Assembly (NCBI RefSeq): GCF_018294505.1
Contig: NC_057800.1
Coordinates: forward strand, 179,180,353-179,244,352
DNA length: 64,000 nt
Source of the DNA: Triticum aestivum
Taxonomy: Eukaryota; Streptophyta; Magnoliopsida; Poales; Poaceae
Direction of reading: 5' to 3'
The translations under genes and the position numbers were made by a program. Numbering within the stretch: the stretch's first letter is position 1; each line of letters opens with the position of its first letter. This document shows positions 24,601 to 35,583 of this stretch, one piece after another. The notes beneath the pieces were generated by a model, which saw only the letters and a list, made by a program, of their open reading frames with translations, made no database searches and was not told where the DNA came from.

Positions 24601-25545
24601 AGATGGAGGAGAAGCTCACTGCAAGCTCGATGGCGAGGTCGGAGGTGGACCGGAGTGGCGGGAATCGACGGCGGACGACGACGATGTACAAAATGAAGAT
24701 GATGGCGATGGCGAGTGTACAGGGCGGCTCCACTCGAGTTGATGCTCGGGATGGACGAGGTCGATAGCGACGGTCCTCCTGGACGCGGCTTCAAGTCTTG
24801 GGGAGGCCGGTGGCCGCGACTACCTTGACGACCATGGCGAGCCGATCTAGTGCGTGAAGGAACCAAAGGGGCCGATGCAAGGAGAGGGAGGAAGAAGGAC
24901 TAGGGTTGAGATGGGATCTAGATGGCCTGGCCACGCTCTTATCCAACAGAGGGGCCGGGGAGATGGCTGCACGTGGCCGGGGGCGCCATGGATGCCCGCC
25001 ACAGCTGTCTCCTCACTGTAGCGAGGTAGGGGATGAGTCCCAGTTGGGCTAGGCCTGTTATGTAGTGGTTGGGCCAAATTCAAATGAGTCTTTTCTTATT
25101 CCTGTTTTGTATTTTCTCAGATGCTTCCATTTTATTTTTAGTTAGTAAATGATTTTTGTTACTCATGAAACTTCACACAAAAATTACACACAATATTTAT
25201 AGACCACAAACAAAGTCTCACAATGTTTGGACATGCGTAAGTATTTGTTTTATTTTGAAAAGGCCAAAAATATTTGTCGATGGACCACTTTAATATTTTG
25301 CTAAGGATTAATTTCTGAGTCAGATGAAGTGGGTTCCACATGAAAATTATCAATGGAATTTATAGAATATTGTGAACATTAAAGATTTATTTTTTGAAGA
25401 AATAAATATTTTGGCTTTATCTTAAAACTGAATTTGAACCAAATTGAGAGTGGGATTATTTTCTAAATACAACTTAATTATGATGATCATGATGACATGT
25501 CACATTAGCATGTGTTCACTGTAGCATGACACTGGAGGTGTTACA
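21656..25545 (-). repeat. E3 right LTR (5' LTR), 3890 bp
   Basis: A near-identical copy of 13579-17436. It carries about 30 extra bases near 24465-24495 in a GC-rich stretch that are absent from the left LTR. Confidence 0.9.
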
Positions 25546-25550
25546 ACTGC

Positions 25551-26273
25551 TATATATAGAGGGGGGAATGTGATGAAGAGGTTGGTGAAAATGACAGAGG
25601 TGTTGGTGTAGATCGTCGTCACACGATGATGGCCCCGGCGGCGTTCCGGCGCCACCGGGAGAGAGAGGGAGAGAGCCCCCTTCTTCTTCTTCTTACTTGA
25701 CCTTCTCCCTAGATGGGGGAAGGGTTTCCCTTCTGGTCCATGGCCTCCATGGCATGGGACGGGCGAGAGCCCCTCCGAGATTGGATATGTCTCTCTGTCT
25801 CTCTCTGTTTCTGCGTTCTGGGATTCTGCCATTTCACCGTTTCTTATATATCCGGAGATCCGTAACTCCGATTGGATTGAAACCTTCGCCCCAATTTTCT
25901 TCTTCCGAAAATTAGCTTTCTTGCGGCCGAAGAAGAGCAGTAACCGCCTTACGGGGGACCCACGAGGGTCAGGGGCGCGCCCAGGGGGCGCACCCCCTGC
26001 CTTGTGGCCCCCTCAGGCACCGTCTCGCGTTGATTTTCTTCCCATATTTCACATATATTCCAAAAATATTCTCCGTCCGTTTTTATCCCGTTTGTACTCC
26101 GTTGATATGGATTTTCTGCGAAACAAAAAACATGCAACAAACAAGAACTGTCACTGGGCACTGGATCAATATGTTAGTCTCAAAAATAGTATAAAAAGTT
26201 GCCAAAAGTATATAAAAGTTGTAGAATATTGGCATGGAACAATCAAAAATTATAGATACGACGGAGACGTATA
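25551..26273 (-). repeat. E2 left LTR (3' LTR), second part
   Basis: This resumes the E2 LTR after E3 and matches 31414-32112. It ends GAGACGTATA, whereas the right LTR ends GAGACGTATCA, so the terminal base pair is altered. Confidence 0.88.
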
Positions 26274-28084
26274 AGCATCCCCAAGCTTAATTCCTGCTCG
26301 TTCTCGAGTAGGTAAATGATAAAAAAGATAATTTTTGATGTGGAATGCTACCTAGCATAATCTTGATCATGTATCTAATCATGGCATGAATATTAAGACA
26401 CGAGTGATTCAAAGCAATAGTCTATCATTTTACATTAAGACAATAATAATTCGAGCGTACTAACCAAGCAATTATGTCTTATCAAAATAACATAGCCAAA
26501 GAAAGCTCATCCTTACAAAATCATATAGTCTGGCTATGCTGCATCTTCACCATACAAAGTATTCAGATCATGCACAACCCCAATGACAAGCCGAGCAATT
26601 GGTTCATACTTTTTAACGCGCTTCAGCCTTTTCAACCCTCACGCAATACATAAGCGCAAGCCATGGACATAGCCCTATGGGTGGAATAGAATATGATGAT
26701 GGAGGTTTGTGTGAGAAGATAAAAAAGGAGAAAGTCTCACATCGACGTGGCTAATCAATGGGCTATGGAGATGCCCATCAATTGATGTCAATGTGAGGAG
26801 TAGGGATTGCCATGCAACGGATGCACTAAGAGCTATAAGTGTATGAAAGCTCAAACTGATACTAAGTGGGTGTGCATCCAACTTGCTTCTCATGAAGACC
26901 TCGGGCATTTGAGGAAGCCCATCATCAGAATATACAAGCCAAGTTCTATAATGAAAATTCCCACTAATATATGACAGTGATAACTCAAGAGACTCTCTAT
27001 ATGAAGAACATGGTGCTACTCTGAAGCACAAGTGTGGTAAAAGGATAGTAGCATTGCCCCTTCTCTCTTTTTCTCTCATTTTTTTGTTTTTTTGTGGGCT
27101 TCTTTGGCCTCTTTTTTATTTGGGCTTCTTTGGCCTCTTTTATTTATTTTTAAAGTCCGGAGTCTCATCCCGACTTGTGGGGGAATCATAGTCTCCATCA
27201 TCCTTTCCTCACTGGGGCAATGCTCTAATAATGATGATCATCACACTTTTATTTACTTACAACTCAATATTACGACTCGATACTAGAACAAAGATATGAC
27301 TCTATATGAATGCTTCCGGCGGTGTACCAGGATGTGTAATGATCTAGCATAGCAATGACATAAAAAAACGGACAAGCCATGGAAACATCATGCTAGCTAT
27401 CTTACGATCATGCAAAGCAATATGACAATAAATGCTCAAGTCATGTATATGATGATGATGGAAGTTGCATGGCAATATATCTCGGAATGGCTATGGAAAT
27501 GCCATGATAGGTAGGTATGGTGGCTGTTTTGAGGAAGATATAAGGAGGTTTATGTGTGATAGAGCGTATCGTATCACGGGATTTGGATGCATTGGCAAAG
27601 TTTGCACCAACTCTCGAGGTGAGAAAGGGCAATGCACGGTACTGAAGAGGCTAGCAATGACGGAAGGGTGAGAGTGCGTATAATCCATGGACTCACATTA
27701 GTCGTAAAGAACTCGTATACTTATTGCAAAAGTTTATTAGCCCTCGAAGCAAAGTACTACTACGCATGACCCTGGGGGGATAGATTGGTAGGAAAAGACC
27801 ATCGCTCGTCCTCGACCGCCACTCATAAGGAAGACAATCAATGAATACCTCATGCTCCAACTTCCTTACATAATGGTTCACCATACATGCATGCTATGGG
27901 ACTTGCAAACCTCAACACAAGTATTTCTCAATTTCACAATTAGTCAACTAGCACGACTCTAATATCACCACCTTTATATCGGAAAACTATTGCAAGGAAT
28001 CAAACATATCATATTCAGTGATCTACAAGTTTTATGTAGGATTTTATGACTAACCATGTGAATGACCAATTCCTGTCAACTCTC

Positions 28085-28305
28085 TAAATGGATATAAGTG
28101 AAGCAAGAGAGTTTAATTCTTTCCACAAAAGATATGCCCACGCTCTAACAAATATAAGTGAAGCAAAAGAGCATTCTACAAATGGCGGGTTTCCATGTGA
28201 AGAGAAACAGGCAATCCAAACTTCAAATAATATAAATGAAGCACACAAAGCATTCTACAAAGCCATACTCAAAAGATATAAGTGAAGTGCAAAGAACATT
28301 CTATA
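28085..28305. repeat. ATATAAGTGAAGC short repeat cluster (E2)
   Basis: Four copies of a block with core ATATAAGTGAAGCA, three followed by AGCATTCTA or a close variant, are spaced about 45-80 bp apart. The same block recurs in E5 near 45990-46110. Confidence 0.7.
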
Positions 28306-29082
28306 AATCAACCATGGACTATCTCATACCAGCATGGTGCATCAAAGAAAAGTGAAAACTAAATGCAAAAGACGCTCCAAGATTGCACATATCGCATGAA
28401 CGAAACGCATTCGAAAACATATCGATACTTGTTGAAGAAAGATGTGATGCCTTCCGGGGCATCCCCAAGCTTAGACGCTTGAGTCTCCTTAAATATTTAC
28501 TTGGGGTGCCTTGGGCATCCCCAAGCTTGAGCTCTTGCCTCTCCTTCTTCTCCTCACATCGAGACATCCTCGATCTTCGAACACTTCATCCACACAAAAC
28601 TCAACAGAAAGCTCGGTAAGATCCGTTAGTATAATAAAGCAAATCACTACTCTAAGTACTGTTGAAAACCAATTCATATTTTGTTTTTGCATTTTAGCTA
28701 CTATAATATAAATTTTCCATGGCTTAATCCACTGATATAAATCGATAGTTTCATCAAAACAAGCAAACTATGCATCAAAAACAGAATTTGTTTAAAACAG
28801 AACAGTCTGTAATAATCTGAACATTCACCATACCTCTGGTACTCCAAATATTCTACCAAAATTAGGAAAAATAAAATTTGTATAGAAAGACAATGCAAAA
28901 AGTTTCAGAACCATTTGACATTCCAGTAAAACATGTAAAATCGCGCACTACAGCCAAAGTTTCTGTCCTGCACCGTACAAACCAACAAGCATCTAAAACA
29001 TTCTAAAGGCAAACCTTGGCACATTATTTTTATTTTTAAACTTTATAAAATCACACAAAATAAATAAATGACTCTCTAAAAC

Positions 29083-29136
29083 TTCCAGGTTGTCTCCCTA
29101 GCAGCGCTTTCTTTAAAGCCATTAAGCTAGGCATAT
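29083..29136 (-). other. Conserved non-coding block downstream of E2 coding part
   Basis: The minus strand reads ATGCCTAGCTTAATGGC, then AAAGCGCTGCTAGGGAGACAACC. E5 has the same arrangement (46981-47031). It resembles a block I recall downstream of coding regions in many plant Athila-type elements. Confidence 0.55.
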
Positions 29137-29140
29137 AGTG

Positions 29141-29182
29141 CTCAAGTAATGGATCCACCCGGATCCCAAGGTATATCAAAGT
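29141..29182 (-). other. Conserved IPWDPGG-coding block (E2)
   Basis: The minus strand encodes DFDIPWDPGG followed within four codons by a stop. The same DIPWDPGG peptide ends the E1 ORF (about 7160-7190). Here it lies downstream of the main stop at 29237, so a frame has been lost or it is reached by other means. Confidence 0.55.
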
Positions 29183-29236
29183 CAATTTTAATTAACAATG
29201 ATTTGTAATTTAGTAGTGAGCACAAAGTAACATATA

Positions 29237-30478
29237 TCATGTAATGACGAAGTCTAACTCTCTTCCTATGCATCGGCATGTCATAAAGAACAATTCATGC
29301 ACACAAAGTAAATGCCAATGCATAGTATAAACAGTTTCTCGCAATTTTTTCGTGTTGGAAACATAGAGAGGCGGAGATGTAGTTGCTCTCTCATAATAAT
29401 TGAAAGTAGGAGTAGCAAGCACATGCATATTATATCTATCAAAATCATCATGTGTAATAGTAAAACACAACCCATCAATATAATCCTTAATAAGGGTAAA
29501 CTTCTCCCATATAGTGTAGTTGGGAGAATTCAAAAAGATAATAGGACTATCATGCGTGGGTGCAATAGCAACAATTTCATGTTTAACATAAGTAACTATA
29601 GCAAGTCCATCTCCATGAGCATAATTCATGTTGGCATCTTGGCCACAAGCATAGCAAGCATCATCAAAAAGGGATATTTCAAGAGAATCAACGGGATCAT
29701 AACAGTCATCATAGCAATCATCCTTCGGTAAGCATGAAGGGAAATTAAACAATGTATGGAATAAAGAGTTACTCTCATTAGAAGGTGGGCACGGGTGATC
29801 AATCCGCTCTTCCTCCTTTTGTTCTTCGCTCTCCTCCTCATCTTTTTCATCCAATGAGCTCACAATGTCATTAATTTCTTCTTCCATAGACTCTTGCAAA
29901 ATATTAGTCTCTTCTTGGACAGCGGAGACTCTCTCAATAAAATCATAAATATCGGAATTGAATTCATAATTCTCATAGTAATATTTAAGGATAGCTAAAT
30001 TTTCAGGTCTATAAACTGAATCATCAAAATTTTCACACTCTTTAAACAAAGATTCAATTTCATAAGCACCCATAAAAGCAACAAATTCTTCCATTTGTTC
30101 CACATCATAGTAATCATATATACCATTAGCATAAGAAGCCAAGGTTTTATCATCATTAAATTTGCATGAAAAGGGAAGGTGTGGAGCCTTCATCCTAGAG
30201 CAACAAGTATAGTCATATCTCAAGCATAGTTCCCGAGCATACCAATGCAACATATGAATTTGATCCCATAATAGTTTCCCTTTTTGAGTCAAGCGATAAT
30301 CCCTAAAGTATTCACGTTGATCCAACGTGTCTCCCATAACATACTTGAATGGGGTTTTCTCGGGATTATCAAAGTAGTACATAATATTTTTCACATAACC
30401 AACATCGAGGGTTTTAGGAGGTTCCCCATCTCCATGAGTAGCAGGTACACCTAAATTTTTTGGTATTTCGTGTTCCAT
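29237..30478 (-). CDS. E2 ORF: acidic 413-aa protein of unknown function
   Basis: An intact frame of 413 codons starts MEHEIPKNLGV at 30476-30478, about 100 bases downstream of the primer site, which is where a retrotransposon ORF1 would begin. The N-terminal half is rich in aromatics and mildly conserved-looking (YFDNPEKTPFKYVMGD, WDQIHMLHWYARELC). It is followed by a glutamate-rich acidic stretch (residues about 195-230), then a cysteine-containing C-terminal half with CYACGQDANMNYAHGDG. I see no zinc knuckle of CCHC spacing, protease, RT or integrase motif. I do not recognise a Pfam-type domain. It occupies the place of gag-pol in a non-autonomous element. Its openness in an element carrying a 12-kb nested insertion is notable. 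Confidence 0.6.
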   Translation of the reverse strand: MEHEIPKNLGVPATHGDGEPPKTLDVGYVKNIMYYFDNPEKTPFKYVMGDTLDQREYFRDYRLTQKGKLLWDQIHMLHWYARELCLRYDYTCCSRMKAPHLPFSCKFNDDKTLASYANGIYDYYDVEQMEEFVAFMGAYEIESLFKECENFDDSVYRPENLAILKYYYENYEFNSDIYDFIERVSAVQEETNILQESMEEEINDIVSSLDEKDEEESEEQKEEERIDHPCPPSNESNSLFHTLFNFPSCLPKDDCYDDCYDPVDSLEISLFDDACYACGQDANMNYAHGDGLAIVTYVKHEIVAIAPTHDSPIIFLNSPNYTIWEKFTLIKDYIDGLCFTITHDDFDRYNMHVLATPTFNYYERATTSPPLYVSNTKKLRETVYTMHWHLLCVHELFFMTCRCIGRELDFVIT

Positions 30479-30579
30479 ATAAATAACTAAAGATAGAGAA
30501 CAACTTAGAACAGCAAATAAAAATTACTTAGTGATAAAGCAAACAAGCACACACGAGAATATTCACCCCACGGTATGGC

Positions 30580-30600
30580 TCCCCGGCAACGGCGCCAAAA
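30580..30600 (-). other. E2 primer-binding site (tRNA-Asp type)
   Basis: The same 18-base match to the tRNA-Asp 3' end as in E1, here separated from the LTR by about 8 bases. Confidence 0.85.
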
Positions 30601-30608
30601 AAAGGTCT

Positions 30609-32112
30609 TAATAACCCACAAGTATAGGGAATCAATTGTAGCCCCTTTCGATAAGTAAGAGCGTCGAACCCAACGAGGAGCTAAAGGTAGAACAAATATT
30701 CCCTCAAGTTCTATCGACCACCGATACAACTCTACGCAAGCTTAACGTTTGCTTTACCTAGAACAAGTATGAAACTAGAAGTACTTTGTAGGTGTTTTTG
30801 GATAGGTTTGCAAGATAATAAAGAGCTCGTAAATAAAAGCTAGGGGCTGTTTAGATAAAGAAGCAATAAAGTTAGTATAGCGAGTGTGGAAAAGTGGTGG
30901 TAGGAGTTGCGAAATTGTCCCTAAGCAATTGACTACTTTACTGGACCGATAGCATGTTTTATGTGGGAGAGGCCACTGCTAGCATGTCATCCCTGACTTG
31001 GAATTCTATGCACTTATGATTGAAACTATTAGCAAGCATCCGCAACTACTAACGTTCATTAAGGTAACACCCAACCATATCATTAAGATATATTGGCCCC
31101 CCTTCAATCCCGTATGCATCAATTTCTATGCTAGGTTGAAGCTTCTGTCACTCTTGCCCTCCAATACATAGTCCTATCAACATACAACTAGCCCTATGGT
31201 TTGATCCACGCGCTCGCTCATATGATGGGAACCAAAGGACAGCAACATAACCACAAGCAAATTAAATCAATCATAGCAATTCATCAACCACCGATAGGAC
31301 AACAAAAATCTACTCAGACATCATAGGATGGCAACACATCATTGGATAATAATATGAAGCATAAAGCACCATGTTCAAGTAGAGGGTACAGCGGGTTGCC
31401 GGAGAGTGGACCGCTGTATATAGAGGGGGAAGGTGATGGAGATGTTGGTGAAGATGACAGAGGTGTTGGTGTAGATCGCCATCACACGATGATGGCCCCG
31501 GCGGCGTTCCGGCTCCACCGGGAGAGAGGGGGAGAGAGCCCCCTTCTTCTTCTTCTTACTTGACCTTCTCCCTAGATGGGAGAAGGGTTTCCCCTCTGGT
31601 CCATGGCCTCCATGGCATGGGAGGGGCGAGAGCCCCTCCGAGATAGGACCTGTCTCTCTGTCTCTCTCTGTTTGTGCGTTCTGGGATTCTGCCCTTTCAC
31701 CCTTTCTTATATATCCGGAGATCCGTAACTCCGATTGGATTGAAACCTTCGCCCGATTTTTTTCCTGAAAATTAGCTTTCTTGCGGCCAAAGAAGAGCAG
31801 TAACTGCCTTACGGGGGGCCCACGAGGGTCAGGGGGGCGCCCCTGCCTCATGGCCCCCTCGGGCACCGTCTCGTGTTGATTTTCTTCCCATATTTCACAT
31901 ATATTCCAAAAATATTCTTCGTCCGTTTTTACCCCGTTTGGACTCCGTTTGATATGGATTTTCTATGAAACAAAAAACATGCAACAAACAGGAACTGGCA
32001 CTGGGCACTGGATCAATATGTTAGTCCCAAAAATAGTATAAAAAGTTGCCAAAAGTGTATAAAATATTGGCATGGAGCAATCAAAAATTATAGATACGAC
32101 GGAGACGTATCA
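30609..32112 (-). repeat. E2 right LTR (5' LTR), 1504 bp
   Basis: An uninterrupted copy of the E2 LTR, ending GAGACGTATCA and followed by the duplication ACATA. It gives the uninterrupted reference for the E3 insertion site (ACCGC followed by TGTATATAG). Confidence 0.92.
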
Positions 32113-32117
32113 ACATA

Positions 32118-32447
32118 CAACGGGTGCAAGACAGTTTTGCATGTGCAGAATATTCGGGTTAAACTTGACGAGCCTAGCATGTACAGACATGGCCTCAGAA
32201 CACTGAGACCGAAATGTCTAACGTGAATCATATAGTAGATATGATCAACATAGAGATGTTCGCCATTGAAAAATACTCCATCTCACATGATGATCGAACA
32301 TGGTTTTGTTGATATGGATCACGTGATCATTTAGATGACTCGAGGGATGTCTATCTAAGTGGGAGTTCTTTACTAATATGATTAATTGTACTTAAATTTA
32401 TCATGAACTTAGTCATAATAGTTTTCGAATATCTATGCTGTAGATCA
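32118..32447 (+). other. Copia untranslated leader, second part
   Basis: The leader resumes after E2 and runs to the gag start codon. It contains no significant frame other than the short in-frame extension upstream of gag. Confidence 0.65.
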
Positions 32448-33934
32448 ATGGCCCGTGCTACCGTTCCCTTGAATTTTAATGCCTTCCTAGAGAAAGCTAA
32501 GTTGAAAGATGATGGTAGCAACGACATGGATTTAGTCCGTAACTTGAGGATTATCCTCATTGCTGCACAGAAGAATTACGTCTTTGATGCACCGCTAGGT
32601 GCAAGGCCTGCTGCAGGAGCAACTCCAGACGTTATGAACGTCTGGCAAGCTAAATCTGATGACTACTCGATAGTTCAGTGTGCCATGCTTTACGGCTTAG
32701 AATCAGGACTTCAAAGATGTTTTGAATGTCATGGAGCATATGAGATGTTCTAGGAGTTGAAGTTAATATTTCAAGCAAATGCCCAAGTTGAGAGGTATGA
32801 AGTCTCCAACAAGTTCTATAGCCGCAAGATGGAGAACAGTTCTGTCAGTGAACACATACTCAGAATGTCTGGGTACCATAACCACTTGACTCAACTGGGA
32901 GTTAATCTTCCGGATGATAGTGTCATTGACAGGGTTCTTCAATCACTGCCACCAAGCTATAAAGGCTTCATGATGAACAATAATATGCAAGGGATGAACA
33001 AAACGATTCCCGAGCTCTTCGCAATGCTCAAGGCTATGGAGGTAGAAATCAAGAAGGAGCATCAAGTGTTGATGGTTAACAAGACCACTAGTTTCAAGAA
33101 AAAGGGCAAAGGGAAGAAGGGGAACTTCAAGAAGAATAGCAAGCAAGTTGCTGCTCCCGGGAAGAAGCCCAAGTCTGAACCCAAGTATTTGACAGATAAG
33201 AAGGATGGCAAAGTGAAAGGTATATTTGATATACATGTTATTGATGTGTACCTTACTAATGCTCGTAGTAGCGCATGGGTATTTGATACTGGTTCTGTTG
33301 CTCATATTTGCAACTCGAAATAGGGAATACGGATTAAACGAAGATTGGCTAAGGACGAGATGACGATGCATGTCAGAAATGGTTCCAAGGTCGATGTGAT
33401 CGCCGTTGGCACGCTACCTCTACATCTACCATCGGGATTAGTTTTAGACATGAATAATTGCTATTTGGTGCCAACGTTGAGCATGAACATTATATCTGGA
33501 TCTTGTTTAATGCAAGACGGTTATTCATTTAAATCAGAGAATAATGGCTGTTCTATTTATATGAGTAATATCTATTATGGTCATGCACCCTTGACGAGTG
33601 GTCTATTTTTATTGAATCTCGATCATGGTGATACACATATTCATAATATTGATGCCAAAAGATGCAAAGTTAATAATGATAGTGCAATTTATTTGTGGCA
33701 CTGCCGTTTAGGTCATATTGGTGTAAAGCGCATGAAGAAACTCCATACAGACGGGCTTTTGGAATCACTTGATTATGAATCACTTGATGCTTGTGAATCA
33801 TGCCTCATGGGCAAGATGACTAAGACTCCATTCTCCGGAACAATGGAGCGAGCCACTGACTTATTGGAAATAATGCATGCTGATGTATGCGGTCCGATGA
33901 GTGTTGAGGCTCGCAGCGATATCATTATTTTCTA
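32448..33934 (+). pseudogene. Copia gag, protease and pre-integrase region (broken)
   Basis: The frame starts MARATVPLNF at 32448 and continues in one frame with TAG stops at 32751 and 33321. Gag (to about 33240) contains the usual SVSEHILRMSGYHNHL and LPPSYKGFM stretches of a UBN2-type Copia Gag. After a lysine-rich linker the family normally has a CCHC zinc knuckle; none is present here. The protease active site is D-T-G-S (codons from 33285, WVFDTGSVAHIC). The integrase zinc-binding module follows (WHCRLGHIGVKRM ... CESCLMGK). A one-base loss near 33920 ends the frame at 33935. Both TAG stops look like former CAG glutamine codons. The polyprotein cannot be made intact. Confidence 0.88.
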
Positions 33935-34562
33935 ACCTTCACAGATGATTTGAGCAGATATGGACATATCTACTTAATGAAACATAAGTCTGAATCATTT
34001 GAAAAGTTCAAAGAATTTCAGAGTGAAGTGGAAATTCATCGTAACAAGAAAATAAATTTTCTACGATCCGATCGCGCAGGTGAATATTTGAGTTACAAGT
34101 TTGGTCTTCATTTAAAACAATGTGGAATAGTTTTGCAACTCACGCCACCTGGAACACCACAATGTAATGGTGTGTCCGAACATCGTAACCGTACTTTATT
34201 AGATATGGTGCGATCTATGATGTCTCTTACCGATTTACCACTATCATTTTGGGGTTATGCATTAGAGACAGCTGCATTCACGTTAAATAGGGCGCCATCT
34301 AAATCCGTTGAGATGACACCATATGAACTATGGTTTGGGAAGAAACCTAAGCTCTCGTTTCTTAAATTTGTGGTTGTGATGCTTATGCGAAAAAGCATCA
34401 ACTTGATAATCTTGAACCCAAATCAGAGAAGTGCGTCTTCATAGGATACCCAAAAGAAACTGTTGGGTACACCTTCTATCACAGATCCGAAGGCAAGATA
34501 TTTGTTTCTAAGAATGGATCCTTTCTAGAGAAGGAGTTTCTCTCGAAAGAAGTGAGTGGGAG
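33935..34562 (+). pseudogene. Copia integrase core (broken)
   Basis: This continues the polyprotein after a frameshift. The integrase core is clear: FTDDLSRYGHIYLM, then FLRSDRAGEYLS with the second catalytic aspartate (the usual G after R is A here), then TPPGTPQCNGVSEHRNRTLLDMVRS with the catalytic glutamate. FWGYALETAAFTLNRAPS and YELWFGKKP follow. Another frameshift near 34365-34375 moves the reading frame; after it CVFIGYPKETVGYTFY and the linker toward RT continue to 34562. E4 is inserted here, with GGGAG (34558-34562) duplicated at its far side. Confidence 0.87.
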
Positions 34563-35041
34563 TGTCGGTGTCAAAACCGGCGGATCTCGGGTAGGGGGTC
34601 CCGAACTGTGCGTCTAAGGTGGATGGTAACAGGAGGCAGGGGACACGATGTTTTACCCAGGTTCGGGCCCTCTTGATGGAGGCAAAACCCTACGTCTTGC
34701 TTGATTTATTCTTGATGATATGGGTATTACAAGAGTTGATCTACCACGAGATTGGAGAGGCTAAACCCTAGAAGCTAGCCTATGGTATGATTGTATGTTA
34801 TTGTGTCCTACAGAGTAAAACCCTCCGGTTTATATAGACACCGGAGAGGGTTAGGGTTACACCAGGTCGGTTACGAAGGAGGAGATATACATATCCGTAT
34901 TGCCTAGCTTGCCTTCCACGCCAAGTAGAGTCCCATCCGGACACGAGACAAAGTCTTCAATCTTGTATCTTCATAGTCTAACAGTCCGACCAAATGATAT
35001 AGTCCGGCTGTCCGGAGACCCCCTAATCTAGGACTCCCTCA
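34563..35041 (-). repeat. E4 left LTR (3' LTR), 479 bp
   Basis: It begins TGTCGGTGTC and ends GACTCCCTCA. It pairs with 42683-43165. Confidence 0.95.
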
Positions 35042-35583
35042 ATAGCCCCTAAACCAGGTTTCAATGACGACGAGTCCGGCGTGTAGTGTTGTCTTCGGCA
35101 TTGCAAGGCGGGTTCCTCCTCCGAACACATCACAGAAGAGTTTGAATACCAGGATAGTGTCCGACCCTGCAAAATAAATTCCACATACCACCGTAGAGAG
35201 AATAATATTTCCACAAATCTTAATCTGCTGACACGCTTTGGCAACATGACATCAGGCCATGGCTCGGTGATTATTCGAACCGTTTTTCTTCAACCAGCTC
35301 CACACATAACGCGAGGCGGTTTCTTGACACGTCTTGTCAAAGTAGGGATCGTGTTCCCCTAATTACGGTATTCTCATCAATACGGCCGTGGGTAACCCAA
35401 CCGTGCCTAGGACTCCTAGATTTTAGGCAAGTCCCAAACGGCCACTAGGAGGACGCTTGATATTCACCCTCTTTATAAAGGGACAAGGCTTTTACTTTTT
35501 TCCCTCCCGTGCTCAATTGAATCCTTCCCCCGCCTCGAGTTCTAACACCCAAAGCCCAGGTCAGGTGCTTCGGACCTTCAATC
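35042..35583 (+). other. E4 segment between 3' LTR and opposite-strand gene
   Basis: This non-coding stretch of about 540 bases lies next to the LTR. It contains a possible TATA-like CTTTATAAAGGG near 35470-35482 followed by a pyrimidine-rich stretch and the first ATG at 35584, so it may be the promoter and leader of the plus-strand gene. This is inference. Confidence 0.4.

Larger units (their letters stand above)
13579..25545 (-). mobile_element. E3: large-LTR Gypsy derivative with non-coding interior (LARD-like)
   Basis: LTRs of about 3.86 and 3.89 kb (13579-17436 and 21656-25545) flank a 4.2-kb interior without a coding frame longer than about 120 codons. The flanks are ACCGC and ACTGC (25546-25550), a 4/5 match, and removing E3 restores the E2 LTR. 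LTRs begin TGTGACGCCC and end GTGTTACA. The primer site next to the right LTR is of tRNA-iMet type (GATATCAGAGCC on the minus strand), so the element points left. Size and lack of ORFs fit a large retrotransposon derivative. Confidence 0.88.
26274..29140 (-). other. E2 3' non-coding region with polypurine tract
   Basis: It begins on the left with the polypurine tract (minus-strand TTGGGGATGC, 26275-26284). Apart from short frames there is no coding signal. Two internal copies of the tract-like block GCATCCCCAAGCTT occur at 28459 and 28515. A short repeat with core ATATAAGTGAAGC occurs at about 28091, 28150, 28230 and 28276. Much of 26600-28600 is collinear with 44568-46400 in E5. Confidence 0.7.
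12773..32112 (-). mobile_element. E2: non-autonomous Gypsy LTR retrotransposon hosting E3
   Basis: LTRs lie at 12773-13578 plus 25551-26273 (split by E3) and at 30609-32112. A perfect 5-bp duplication ACATA flanks the element (12768-12772 and 32113-32117). The tRNA-Asp-type primer site at 30580-30600 and the polypurine tract next to 26273 set a leftward orientation. The interior (26274-30608) carries one 413-codon ORF and about 2.9 kb of 3' non-coding sequence. LTR ends resemble the Fatima/Athila-like families of wheat; that name is tentative. Confidence 0.9.

Noticed and set aside
16016..24866. Paired frames of 60-125 codons in the E3 LTRs
   Set aside because: Each appears in both LTRs because the LTRs are duplicates, not because of selection. 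Composition is GC-driven and no motif is present.
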